IMG/VR virus record: IMGVR_UViG_3300030118_004854
Span: 1,394-53,225 of that record
Length of the DNA stretch: 51,832 nucleotides
Reading direction: 5' to 3' (one strand)
Source: a virus
Shown here: one piece after another, positions 5,719-12,789 of the stretch
Layout of the letters: every line of letters starts with the position of its first letter
Numbering within the stretch: the stretch's first letter is position 1
Program-made: the position numbers and the translations under genes
Notes under the pieces: model-generated
Told to the model about the DNA's origin: nothing
Databases searched by the model: none
Seen by the model: the letters and a program-made list of their open reading frames with translations, nothing else

Positions 5719-5794
5719 TGGTACCTTCGCAAGGACTTGAACCTTGGACCAATCGGTTAAAAGCCGAATGCTCTACCAACTGAGCTACGAAGGC
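5719..5794 (-). tRNA. tRNA-Lys (UUU)
   Basis: 76 nt; acceptor GCCTTCG/CGAAGGT with a G-U first pair, anticodon loop CTTTTAA (anticodon TTT), one T-T mismatch at the top of the anticodon stem, T-loop TTCAAGT, encoded CCA. Confidence 0.95.
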
Positions 5795-5799
5795 GTGTA

Positions 5800-5887
5800 T
5801 GGTAACAGTGGCGGGACTCGAACCCGCAAGACCGATATGGTCAACAGATTTTAAGTCTGTCGTGTATGCCAATTCCACCACACTGTC
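5800..5887 (-). tRNA. tRNA-Leu (UAA)
   Basis: 88 nt with the long variable arm of class II tRNAs; acceptor GACAGTG/CACTGTT (first pair G-U), anticodon stem ACAGA/TCTGT with loop CTTAAAA (anticodon TAA), T-loop TTCGAGT, encoded CCA. Confidence 0.95.
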
Positions 5888-5891
5888 ATAA

Positions 5892-5968
5892 TGGTAGGGC
5901 AACATGGACTTGAACCATGGACCTGAGGTATATAAGACCCCTGCTCTAACCAACTGAGCTATTGCCCC
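5892..5968 (-). tRNA. tRNA-Ile (UAU)
   Basis: 77 nt; acceptor GGGGCAA/TTGCCCT (first pair G-U), anticodon stem GGGGT/ACCTC with loop CTTATAT (anticodon TAT), T-loop TTCAAGT, encoded CCA. It should read AUA directly. Most bacteria instead use a CAU tRNA modified with lysidine, so a UAU tRNA is less common. Confidence 0.9.
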
Positions 5969-5976
5969 GAACATGC

Positions 5977-6672
5977 CTAGATTATAGCTTCTGATCTCTG
6001 AGGATCAACAGGAACATCGTAAGAAACGTCATTATCTCGATAAGAAATGATACGATCTTTCATTGTTAGGCGCACGTCAACTTTAGGGAATTTCAATTTT
6101 AATACTCCTTTGATCACTGATTTAAGTGTGCTCCTAGCGTTACGAGAAAACACGTCAGCAAGGAGATTACTGTAATCAATAATCTTTACGTCACCATTAC
6201 GCATGACCCTCATATTTTCTTCATGAAAGTCTGCTCCCCACACATTATTGTTGTACTCCTTAAGAAATGAAAAGTGACTTTCAAGTCTGTCTCGCATCTT
6301 TGCAAAGTCTGGGTTGAACCAGTAATACTGACCTCTAGCTTGTGGGAACGGGCGTGGTACAAATTTCATTTCAAGAGCAAATCCATCTTCACTTATTGCG
6401 ACACATGGAGCTAACAGATCTCCAAGCACAGAGCATTCTAGCGACTTGTAGGCAGCATACTCAGCGCGATTGTGATATGGATATCCAAGCTTTATAACTG
6501 TTCGAGAGCCTTTCTTTTTAAAGACAATTCTCGTGCTTCCTGAGATATCTACAACATCTAATTTAAACTTACGGGATATATCCTCGCTATACCCCCACAA
6601 CTCCTGAACTTCATCAGTTATAAGACTCTGTGCGTTACGACAAATGTCATTCAGTAGGCTTATTGAAACCAT
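5977..6672 (-). CDS. Protein-kinase-fold (APH-like) phosphotransferase
   Basis: 231 residues. TVIKLG (Lys61), an Arg-Ala-Glu helix (Glu71), GADFHEEN (Asp148, Asn153) and VKIIDYS (Asp166) come in the order and spacing of the ATP-binding Lys, alpha-C Glu, catalytic loop and metal-binding Asp of the kinase/aminoglycoside-phosphotransferase fold. The catalytic loop 'HEEN' resembles APH-type enzymes more than eukaryotic-type kinases. It lies upstream of the tRNA cluster in the same direction. It could modify host proteins, like T7 gp0.7, or a small molecule; the substrate is unknown. The start overlaps the preceding gene by 26 bases. Confidence 0.6.
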   Translation of the reverse strand: MVSISLLNDICRNAQSLITDEVQELWGYSEDISRKFKLDVVDISGSTRIVFKKKGSRTVIKLGYPYHNRAEYAAYKSLECSVLGDLLAPCVAISEDGFALEMKFVPRPFPQARGQYYWFNPDFAKMRDRLESHFSFLKEYNNNVWGADFHEENMRVMRNGDVKIIDYSNLLADVFSRNARSTLKSVIKGVLKLKFPKVDVRLTMKDRIISYRDNDVSYDVPVDPQRSEAII

Positions 6673-6853
6673 ATTGCTTACGCATTCTAAGAGCCATCAA
6701 CTCATATTGAAACATCTCTAGTGCGTCCCATTCAGGGTCCATCATTGTTTGATGGATGTAATCACCTAAATGCTCATACTTAGGCTTGAAGTCTTTCCAG
6801 ACAACCTTGTACACAGCATCATCTATGATCTTTTCAATGTGCTCAGGCCTCAT
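6647..6853 (-). CDS. Hypothetical 68-aa protein
   Basis: A helical, charged 68-residue protein starting MRPEHIEKII. No motif. It overlaps the end of the sigma-like gene by 11 bases and the kinase-like gene by 26 bases, so the three are probably co-translated. Confidence 0.6.
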   Translation of the reverse strand: MRPEHIEKIIDDAVYKVVWKDFKPKYEHLGDYIHQTMMDPEWDALEMFQYELMALRMRKQYGFNKPTE

Positions 6854-7436
6854 AATCCTTCCTTAAAGAATTCTTAAGATTATCTATTGCTTTGTTAGTA
6901 AAGTGGACAGACAAGCCCGTGTCACGCCTGACGGCAGCGTAGTTAAATATACCGTCTCTAGATAATATCTTAGGATTTTTAATTATTGCGTTGATAACTT
7001 TTTTAACATCATCCGTCTGAGATCTAGTGAAATCTTCCAAATCTACGGCTGATGCGTCGAACTGTGCTCTACAATCAGCAATCTTATCTACCGAGCGATC
7101 ACCATCGCTGTTAGGATATTCTTGATCAATAGAATACTGCTTGTTTCTAAAGTCCATCTTTTTAGAAAGAGGAATTCCTTTCTTTGCTTTACGATTCCAA
7201 AGAACAGTTTTGGTATACTGATCAAAAAGCTTATTATTTATAGCTGTCTTAAACTTTTCTCCCGTTTTCTTTTCAAAGCCCTCTATCGATTCAAGGGCAG
7301 CAATGCATAAGTCCGCATAGTTGTCTTCGTGGCTGGCGATGGCATCATCGCCAGAAATCTTCATAGCGATGGTGTGCATCAGCTTGCCGTAACGCTCTTC
7401 ATAGAGAGCCCACTCTTTATCAGTTAATTCTACCAT
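6843..7436 (-). CDS. Sigma-70-like RNA polymerase factor
   Basis: 197 residues. The N-terminal half (about 8-75) has a region-2-like pattern, including 'YxDLxxAALESIEGFEKKTG' and a basic helix, and the C-terminal part (about 160-195) looks like a region-4 helix-turn-helix (GLSVHFTNKAIDNLK). It would redirect host RNA polymerase to a subset of phage promoters. ATG 7436 follows a TATAAT box; ATG 7460, overlapping the upstream stop as TAATG, is the alternative and would add 8 residues. It is distinct from the gp55-like factor at 37873. The fold call is by eye. Confidence 0.5.
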   Translation of the reverse strand: MVELTDKEWALYEERYGKLMHTIAMKISGDDAIASHEDNYADLCIAALESIEGFEKKTGEKFKTAINNKLFDQYTKTVLWNRKAKKGIPLSKKMDFRNKQYSIDQEYPNSDGDRSVDKIADCRAQFDASAVDLEDFTRSQTDDVKKVINAIIKNPKILSRDGIFNYAAVRRDTGLSVHFTNKAIDNLKNSLRKDYEA

Positions 7437-7443
7437 GTAAGAC

Positions 7444-7449
7444 ATTATA
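7444..7449 (-). promoter_or_regulatory. Late-type promoter of the sigma-like gene
   Basis: CTATAATG on the minus strand, with the first T 13 bases before ATG 7436. It lies within the TAATG junction with the upstream gene, so coupled and leaderless translation could both be used. Confidence 0.5.
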
Positions 7450-7459
7450 GCACAGGACA

Positions 7460-7771
7460 TTACGAATTTTCATCTAATCTGATAGATTCTTCTCTAGAAG
7501 ACTCACGCGCATCCTTACCCATACTAAGAAGGCTGTAACCGCAGATATCCCTCCAGGGAGACTCATCACCATAAGTGGGATCAGTAGCCAATCTAAAAAG
7601 CTTGTCCACAACTCTACAAATAGTAAGCACATCTAAATATTGATCTGGCTTTATGCCATCTGGAAATAAGACCTTAAGAATCTTATGAGCTTTACCAAAA
7701 GAATCACCATACGCAGCTTGCTTCTCAGCAACCAGCTTACCAACGTTTTTTCCTAGATCTTCGTAGTTCAT
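7460..7771 (-). CDS. Phage protein of possible NTP-pyrophosphatase (DUF1599/Nmad1-like) type
   Basis: 103 residues. 'EKQAAYGDSFGKA', 'VVDKLFRLATD' and 'PWRDICGYSLL' make an all-helical pattern seen in small phage proteins related to the MazG/dUTPase-like superfamily or DUF1599. This family has been linked to nucleotide modification in some phages (established only in general terms). ATG 7771 is preferred over an in-frame TTG at 7783. It is coupled to the following sigma-like gene. Confidence 0.5.
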   Translation of the reverse strand: MNYEDLGKNVGKLVAEKQAAYGDSFGKAHKILKVLFPDGIKPDQYLDVLTICRVVDKLFRLATDPTYGDESPWRDICGYSLLSMGKDARESSREESIRLDENS

Positions 7772-7961
7772 CTCTTTTACCAATAATTTTGTTTAATATA
7801 GACTCTCTTTTTTTACCCCTAACATCCATGCCTAGGCAAGCTGCACAGGTTTTTGCTTTATTGTATTCGTACAACAAAGCCTTATCACCACACGATTGAC
7901 ACTTGCCTGTTTCTGCAAGCTTACGCAAGCTCACCCTCCAACCATTGAATAATGGGATCAT
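7737..7961 (-). CDS. Small zinc-ribbon protein
   Basis: About 74 residues with CQSC and CAAC pairs 15 residues apart, forming a probable zinc ribbon, and a strongly basic C-terminus. The start is uncertain. ATG 7961 overlaps the upstream gene by 41 bases. A TTG at 7928 follows GGAGG by 6 bases and would give 63 residues without losing the ribbon. Nucleic-acid binding is inferred. Confidence 0.55.
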   Translation of the reverse strand: MIPLFNGWRVSLRKLAETGKCQSCGDKALLYEYNKAKTCAACLGMDVRGKKRESILNKIIGKRDELRRSRKKRW

Positions 7962-8178
7962 ACATTTGCTGCTGTATGATTATAGAGAAATCAGAGTGGC
8001 CACCTGCCCTCACGTATTGATACGTTGCATTCGCACGACTCATAACAATTGTTATGGTAGAAGCAATAGCCTTAATTCTCTTTGTCTTGTTACGTTTAGA
8101 AGTTCTATTCTCAAGAATTTTCAGTTGATGAAGAACATCGGCGAGATATCTAGTGAGTTCTGTTTGTTCTGGTTCCAT
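7921..8178 (-). CDS. Hypothetical 85-aa protein
   Basis: An 85-residue mostly helical protein starting MEPEQTELTR, basic in the middle. ATG 8178 is chosen because TATAAT lies 6 bases upstream; an open extension to 8205 overlaps the end of the AAA+ gene. No motif is recognised. Confidence 0.6.
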   Translation of the reverse strand: MEPEQTELTRYLADVLHQLKILENRTSKRNKTKRIKAIASTITIVMSRANATYQYVRAGGHSDFSIIIQQQMYDPIIQWLEGELA

Positions 8179-8184
8179 GTTAGC

Positions 8185-8190
8185 ATTATA
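8185..8190 (-). promoter_or_regulatory. Late-type promoter
   Basis: CTATAATG on the minus strand, first T 12 bases before ATG 8178, without a -35. The box lies in the last codons of the upstream AAA+ gene. Confidence 0.6.
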
Positions 8191-9571
8191 GCGAAGAACT
8201 ACCAAAGGTATTTATAATTTCTAACTTATTTTCTCTAACCTCTGCATCATACTTACCTGTGCCGTTGCTAGGCTGTCGATTAGCCAAGATTTCGTCAGCA
8301 AGCGGTAAGCCCACCAATCTTTTAAGTACACGCTGAATATCTCTAGCTCCAAACTCTTCAGAATAACCATGTTTAATTACGTAATTTACTATTTGGGGTG
8401 TTGCCTTTACAGGGTATTTTGCCAGTGCTAATTTTGCAATCTCTTTGATATCATCCTGAGTTAGGTCATTGAAGAAGACAAACTCGTCTACCCTCCCACG
8501 AAACTCAGGAGAGAAAGTTACCTCAATAGACTTCATAATCTGCTCTTTGTCACCAGCAGAACTTATTCCATTTCTGAAACCCACTGACTCAGTCTTAAGA
8601 TCCTGAAGACCGCAATTAGAAGTCATAATGAAAATTGAGTCTGTGAGATCAATTTCATTGCCAGAATTATCAGTAAGAGTACCTGTATCCAACAAACTAA
8701 GTAGGATGTTGTATAGCTTGGGATGTGCTTTTTCGATTTCATCAAATACGATTGTCCATCTGTTAGATTTATCAGCCTTTTCTTTTATGAGAGAACTTTC
8801 AGAGTGCCCAATGTAACCCGGTGGTGAGCCTAATAGTCTACTAACCTCATGACCATTAGTAAACTCAGCGCAGTTGATTACCCAAAAGTTTTTTGAATAT
8901 TTTTCTCCAAGCTTTCTGGCTAACTGTGTCTTACCACGACCAGTTTTTCCGATGAAGAATAAATTCATGTGCGTGCTGAAGTCAGCAGCTTTTAACTTTA
9001 CAGCGTCTCGAACAGCACGAATTGCGGCGTCCTGCCCAATGATATTCTTTTTTAGAAACTTTTCTAGATCCTCAATAGCACTTAACGTACTAAGAGGCTT
9101 GCTGTTTGAGGCTTTCTTTTTTTTACTAGTTTTTTCTTCTAGCTTCTTTTTAAACTCCTCATCTTGTTTTGCATCGCTTACCAAAGATTCTAATAAGAAA
9201 GATTCAGGAAGAACCTCATTAATTTCATAACAAACGTATTCAATTCTGAAGTCTGGGTAGTACTCAATGATGGCGCTGTAATATGCCCCTAAAAGCTTAT
9301 ACTCCAGTAACGGATCTTTAATTGTATCTTTTACTTTAGAGGCTTCTTCCATTCTTGATAAGAACATCTTTTTCTCATCAGGTGTAACTGTGCCCGCAAT
9401 AACAATTTGAACATACTTAACAAAATCAAACTCCCCAGAAGGAGCAGATTTAATATACTTAGTAAGCTTATTAAATATAATTTTGCCCTGACGTTCGGTC
9501 AGTCTTTTTATGTGAATAATAGAATTAATTTCGGCTGAGAAAGCCTTAATACTGTTAGTCTTCCTGGGCAT
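8186..9571 (-). CDS. ClpA/ClpB-type AAA+ unfoldase
   Basis: 461 residues, one AAA+ module of the Clp D2 type after a unique N-terminal region (about 1-160) with a Lys/Glu-rich linker. GKTGRGKT (208-215) is Walker A, GYIG (252-255) the substrate-gripping pore loop, VFDEIEKAH (275-283) Walker B, TSNCG sensor 1, PEFRGRVD the arginine-finger region, and GARDIQR sensor 2. SVGFRNG (329-335) sits where ClpA has its ClpP-docking IGL loop. It may unfold proteins for host ClpP or remodel phage complexes. The start overlaps the upstream gene. Confidence 0.85.
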   Translation of the reverse strand: MPRKTNSIKAFSAEINSIIHIKRLTERQGKIIFNKLTKYIKSAPSGEFDFVKYVQIVIAGTVTPDEKKMFLSRMEEASKVKDTIKDPLLEYKLLGAYYSAIIEYYPDFRIEYVCYEINEVLPESFLLESLVSDAKQDEEFKKKLEEKTSKKKKASNSKPLSTLSAIEDLEKFLKKNIIGQDAAIRAVRDAVKLKAADFSTHMNLFFIGKTGRGKTQLARKLGEKYSKNFWVINCAEFTNGHEVSRLLGSPPGYIGHSESSLIKEKADKSNRWTIVFDEIEKAHPKLYNILLSLLDTGTLTDNSGNEIDLTDSIFIMTSNCGLQDLKTESVGFRNGISSAGDKEQIMKSIEVTFSPEFRGRVDEFVFFNDLTQDDIKEIAKLALAKYPVKATPQIVNYVIKHGYSEEFGARDIQRVLKRLVGLPLADEILANRQPSNGTGKYDAEVRENKLEIINTFGSSSL

Positions 9572-9962
9572 TCTTATCCTTACTTAGCATTGCGTTAAGA
9601 TTACTAAATACAGACCCCTTGAGTTCCTGTGATGAGCCAGATTTGCCTTCCAAGTCCATTTCTTTAAGTTGGTACTTCTGCATTGTCTGTGCTAACTTCA
9701 GGAGCTTCTCATTCGCAACGCCCATCTGTCCAAGTGCATTGGTTGATGCGGCAATAATTTTAGCAAAGGCATCAACATTTGGATTTCCATTATCATCAAA
9801 AACCACTCGGTTACCTGCCAAGTCTTCCATGGCGGTCTTGCAGTTTTCAAACAATTGCAGAGCGGCATCACGATCCGCTTTAGCATTATCCTTAATCTCT
9901 TTGACCAGTCGGTTCATCTTTGTGTCCGACCACATCTTGTTCTTCAGAATATAGTTTGCCAT
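9555..9962 (-). CDS. Hypothetical 135-aa helical protein
   Basis: An all-helical, moderately basic protein starting MANYILKNKM. GAGGAG 7 bases before the ATG is a good ribosome site. It lies between a small acidic protein and the AAA+ ATPase, overlapping the latter by 17 bases. A small-terminase or AAA+ adaptor role is possible from size and helicity but has no motif support. Confidence 0.6.
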   Translation of the reverse strand: MANYILKNKMWSDTKMNRLVKEIKDNAKADRDAALQLFENCKTAMEDLAGNRVVFDDNGNPNVDAFAKIIAASTNALGQMGVANEKLLKLAQTMQKYQLKEMDLEGKSGSSQELKGSVFSNLNAMLSKDKNAQED

Positions 9963-10098
9963 TTATAAACTCCTCATCGTCGTAAAATAAATCGTCATCA
10001 TCTAATATGTCGTCCTGATAATCAGGGAGATCCCTATGACTATTTAGTCTTGGACGGCGTGAACCATACGTTTTCTCTCGTCTAAATGTCCTGCCCAT
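9892..10098 (-). CDS. Small protein with acidic Asp-rich core
   Basis: 68 residues: basic N-terminus (MGRTFRREKT...) followed by a run of Asp/Glu from about residue 26 to 43. ATG 10098 overlaps the previous gene's stop by 17 bases, and its end overlaps the next gene by 71 bases in another frame, unusually long for this region. A longer frame upstream (to 10272) is only the shadow of the membrane protein gene. Function unknown. Confidence 0.5.
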   Translation of the reverse strand: MGRTFRREKTYGSRRPRLNSHRDLPDYQDDILDDDDLFYDDEEFINGKLYSEEQDVVGHKDEPTGQRD

Positions 10099-10294
10099 TT
10101 GTTTTTTTGAGGTTAGATATATAACCACCCTTAAGAAACTTGTTAGTATACCAAAAATAAAAAGGAACAGCCCAGTCAACAGGCTTGATAATGAAATCGA
10201 GATGTGTGAAGTAAATGGAGATGTTCGCCACCGATTCGAGTAATGATACGACACCATAAGAAATAAGTCCAAGTCTTTTAATTATATATCTCAT
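10082..10294 (-). CDS. Small membrane protein
   Basis: 70 residues with hydrophobic stretches at about 9-28 and 38-50, so probably one or two membrane segments, and a Lys-rich tail. The ATG overlaps the preceding stop as ATGA. Not recognised. Confidence 0.5.
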   Translation of the reverse strand: MRYIIKRLGLISYGVVSLLESVANISIYFTHLDFIIKPVDWAVPFYFWYTNKFLKGGYISNLKKTNGQDI

Positions 10295-10506
10295 CCTTTT
10301 TCAACCATGTTCTCCATGAATTCTTGAAAAGCCTGCTCTCTAGTAAGCCCAGACTCTCTTTGAGCCTTAGTCATCCTGAAGCGTTTACCTGTTTTTTTCT
10401 TATAATCGTCAATATCAATAAACGGAGCGTTTATGTCATTACTATTCGACAACTGTTTCTTCAAAGCCTCGTCGATGATAATACTAAGTCTGTCTTCTAT
10501 ACCCAT
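10291..10506 (-). CDS. Hypothetical 71-aa protein
   Basis: A polar helical protein starting MGIEDRLSII, with 'LTREQAFQEFMENM' near the end. First gene of the leftward group after uvsX; TATAAT lies 5 bases before its ATG. Function unknown. Confidence 0.6.
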   Translation of the reverse strand: MGIEDRLSIIIDEALKKQLSNSNDINAPFIDIDDYKKKTGKRFRMTKAQRESGLTREQAFQEFMENMVEKG

Positions 10507-10511
10507 ATCAC

Positions 10512-10517
10512 ATTATA
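10512..10517 (-). promoter_or_regulatory. Late-type promoter
   Basis: CTATAATG on the minus strand; first T 11 bases before ATG 10506. No -35. Confidence 0.6.
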
Positions 10518-10524
10518 GTATCTA

Positions 10525-11499
10525 TCATTCTTCGTTTAGAAGATCAATAATAGGACGCACACCCTCGTCTTCAGATTCAATGAGATCCTTTAGGTGAGCG
10601 GACTGGAACTTCTTACCTGTCGATTTGACAGTGTACCATGACCCTCCACGCTCCACAATACCATCACGTTCCAAATGGGGCAAGAGCCCGTAGTAGGGAT
10701 TCAGACCTTCATTGAACATGAGTTCAAACTCACAGACCTTGAAGGGCTCGATAAGCTTGTTCTTCTTGTTTACGACCTTACCACGAATGCCCGTAGGACT
10801 CTCCTTATCACCTACAACATCACTCTTTGATGTTTGTAAGTTTACTCCAAGATAGTAATCCAAGGCATTGCCACCAGCAGCAGCAGTTCTAGGATCTCCG
10901 TACATCACACCAACCTTAGTCCTGACCTGATTAACGATAACAAAAGCAACATTCTTAGGTCTAAGAATAGGATTAATCTTTCTAAGTGCTGCGCCTATTT
11001 GCTTTGCTCTCTGGGCTCCAATCATGTTATTGCCTTCATAGCCCTCAGCCTCCATCTCAACTTTTGACGGTGATACAGCTAGGCTATCGTAGAATACCAC
11101 GATAGGCGTATCAGAATCGTCGGTGCGAATTGAATTGATGATCTTTTCAATCGTATCAAAGCAATCCTCTACACAGGGAGGTGCAGCATAAATAAGTTTA
11201 TTAGGATCGATACCTAAAGTCCTTGCGAACACAGGGTTGTATGCGTTCTCGGAATCAATGATGACGGTGTAGTAGCCTTTCTTTTGAGCGTTTCTCAGGA
11301 TGTGAGTGCCGAAAACAGTCTTAGCAGTTGATGCAGCACCAATAAATTGGGTAATCATGCCAATGGGCACACCGCCATTATACTTACCAGAAATGACCTT
11401 ATTCAGGGCGTAAGATCCAGTAGAGATAAGTTCTGGTGTAAGCTCCTGCTCCGAAAGCATCGAAGCGTTTTTAAGTTTCAGTATGATATCGCTGGTCAT
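10525..11499 (-). CDS. uvsX: UvsX/RecA-type recombinase
   Basis: 324 residues; catalyses DNA strand exchange in phage recombination and recombination-dependent replication. The core has Walker A GAASTAKT (54-61), the catalytic Glu region IDSENAYNP (about 80), Walker B VVFYDS (about 130) and VIVNQVR with a Gly-rich loop 2 (about 190-205) ending AAAGGNAL. Length is shorter than T4 UvsX (about 390) and bacterial RecA (about 350), mainly at the ends. Preceded by TATAAT 5 bases from the ATG. Confidence 0.93.
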   Translation of the reverse strand: MTSDIILKLKNASMLSEQELTPELISTGSYALNKVISGKYNGGVPIGMITQFIGAASTAKTVFGTHILRNAQKKGYYTVIIDSENAYNPVFARTLGIDPNKLIYAAPPCVEDCFDTIEKIINSIRTDDSDTPIVVFYDSLAVSPSKVEMEAEGYEGNNMIGAQRAKQIGAALRKINPILRPKNVAFVIVNQVRTKVGVMYGDPRTAAAGGNALDYYLGVNLQTSKSDVVGDKESPTGIRGKVVNKKNKLIEPFKVCEFELMFNEGLNPYYGLLPHLERDGIVERGGSWYTVKSTGKKFQSAHLKDLIESEDEGVRPIIDLLNEE

Positions 11500-11504
11500 G
11501 TATT

Positions 11505-11510
11505 ATTATA
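11505..11510 (-). promoter_or_regulatory. Late-type promoter of uvsX
   Basis: CTATAATA on the minus strand; first T 11 bases before ATG 11499. The box overlaps the stop codon of the upstream gene. Confidence 0.6.
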
Positions 11511-11928
11511 GCTCTACAGGCCAAAAATACTCGATATTATCTGGTTCAGTCCAGCCATGCACAGAATAATAAGAAGGATCCTTACGAAGAAGGTTAGAAC
11601 GATGGCTAGCATGGACTCTATCGTCGCCAATCCAGTCGGGCATTTGAATATCATCAGGAAGGTCATAGTACTTCATCGTGTTGTTATAGCCTCGATCAAT
11701 CCACTCTTGGATGCAGACATTGTGGTATAGCTTAAGAGCAGGTAGATAACCGCGCCACATAGTGCGAGCAGGGTGATTAGCCCAACCAACCTTGGCACTA
11801 GGATTAGCGGCAAGCTTGTTGGTGCTATTAACCAATTGCATGGCTTCAACACGCTGCTTGCCCAGACGGCGGTAGTCTAGAGCTTTGACAGAGGATACAA
11901 AGTCGGGATAGGGTAGGAATGTTTGCAT
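11506..11928 (-). CDS. Pyrimidine-dimer DNA glycosylase-like protein (Pyr_excise family)
   Basis: 140 residues. 'MQTFLPYPDF', 'LDYRRLGKQRVEAMQL' and 'HPARTMWRGY' are hallmarks of the family that includes T4 endonuclease V-like repair enzymes and many uncharacterised bacterial proteins. T4 DenV cuts UV-damaged DNA; here the N-terminal catalytic residue equivalent and activity are unproved. It sits next to uvsX, consistent with repair. Expressed from a TATAAT box 7 bases before the ATG. Confidence 0.75.
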   Translation of the reverse strand: MQTFLPYPDFVSSVKALDYRRLGKQRVEAMQLVNSTNKLAANPSAKVGWANHPARTMWRGYLPALKLYHNVCIQEWIDRGYNNTMKYYDLPDDIQMPDWIGDDRVHASHRSNLLRKDPSYYSVHGWTEPDNIEYFWPVEL

Positions 11929-11935
11929 GGCCTAA

Positions 11936-11941
11936 ATTATA
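11936..11941 (-). promoter_or_regulatory. Late-type promoter
   Basis: TATAAT on the minus strand, first T 13 bases before ATG 11928. The divergent plus-strand gene at 11984 has only a loose TATATA nearby. Confidence 0.5.
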
Positions 11942-11983
11942 CCAACCATTTCAAAATTTTCCATAACTAAATACTTATATACC

Positions 11984-12262
11984 ATGGCTATCGTAGATCC
12001 CAACCCCAACGACACAGTGACCAGAGCAGATCTCAACCAGCAATTGGAGATTCACGCTAAAACTATTGAGCTTCAGGTTCTGCTCTCACAGCAACAAGAG
12101 GATATTTTGAAAAAACTATCTGATTGTGTGGATGATCACAAAAAAATGAATAAAGCCCTGGACACACTAGAAAGAAGATCCTGGAAGCAAGGCTGGCTTT
12201 TCTGGGGAATGATATTCTCTCTAATCACCACCGCAGCGACTTTTATAACAAAGGCAAACTAA
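11984..12262 (+). CDS. Small membrane protein with coiled coil
   Basis: 92 residues: a polar helical region with heptad pattern (about 15-65), then one membrane helix (about 70-88, WLFWGMIFSLITTA). This layout is similar to small holin-like or anchor proteins of the XhlA type, but short size and the membrane segment at the C-terminus are the only support. It is followed by a second small plus-strand gene overlapping as TAATG. Confidence 0.6.
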   Translation: MAIVDPNPNDTVTRADLNQQLEIHAKTIELQVLLSQQQEDILKKLSDCVDDHKKMNKALDTLERRSWKQGWLFWGMIFSLITTAATFITKAN

Positions 12263-12426
12263 TGAATGACGTTCACAGGGAGCTTCTCGACAAGATTAAC
12301 ACCATCCAAAGTGATGAAAGACCCTGCACCTCTTACGAGGACACAGAAACTTATCAGAGGAGTCTCGCGAATGCCTCAACTATGCTAGAAGATGAGATTA
12401 GAAAACTCAAAAGCAGAATAGCTTAG
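12262..12426 (+). CDS. Hypothetical 54-aa protein
   Basis: 54 residues starting MNDVHRELLD, helical and charged, with one Cys. The ATG overlaps the preceding stop as TAATG and the end overlaps the convergent HAD gene by 4 bases. It completes a two-gene plus-strand island. Function unknown. Confidence 0.6.
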   Translation: MNDVHRELLDKINTIQSDERPCTSYEDTETYQRSLANASTMLEDEIRKLKSRIA

Positions 12427-12782
12427 ATATCAATGATATCTTGAGATAGCCCCTCATTTCTGGCAACTTCAAACGATTTCGCTGATGTGTGGTCGTCTAC
12501 GAAGGGATTATGATCATTAATTAAAATCCTCTCACCCCCGGCATCCAACCCCATCAGCAGATGGTCCCAAAACAATCCCGCTCGTCTTAACGCTGTCTCT
12601 GTGGCATACCTAGTGCTTTCTTTACGACCAGTAGTTATTACAATTTTGTAACCCTTCCAATTCCAAGAATCAAATGCTTCTTTCACTCCAGGAAGTAAGA
12701 CTAGTCTTTCTCTGTAGATGTCAGACAGATTTTCTTTTTGTTTGAAAATCGTACCGTCAATATCAATAAATATAGTTTTCAT
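12423..12782 (-). CDS. HAD-superfamily phosphatase
   Basis: 119 residues with IDIDGTIF (Asp7, Asp9: the HAD nucleophile and acid/base), ITTGR as motif II, and NDHNPF as the motif III/IV region. No large cap domain, as in small phosphatases acting on sugar- or nucleotide-phosphates. ATG 12782 is chosen over 12803 because it begins directly at the first HAD strand. Last gene of the glycan operon and next to mazG; it may hydrolyse a sugar phosphate intermediate or a nucleotide. Confidence 0.8.
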   Translation of the reverse strand: MKTIFIDIDGTIFKQKENLSDIYRERLVLLPGVKEAFDSWNWKGYKIVITTGRKESTRYATETALRRAGLFWDHLLMGLDAGGERILINDHNPFVDDHTSAKSFEVARNEGLSQDIIDI

Positions 12783-12789
12783 GAAAACC

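Noticed and set aside
5892-5968. tRNA-Ile read as an initiator or Met tRNA
   Set aside because: The 7-base loop CTTATAT gives anticodon TAT, not CAT, and there is no initiator-type mismatch at 1-72 (the pair is G-U).
9892-10272. 126-residue protein beginning at 10272
   Set aside because: Its first half is the shadow of the coupled membrane protein gene at 10082-10294; the supported start is ATG 10098.
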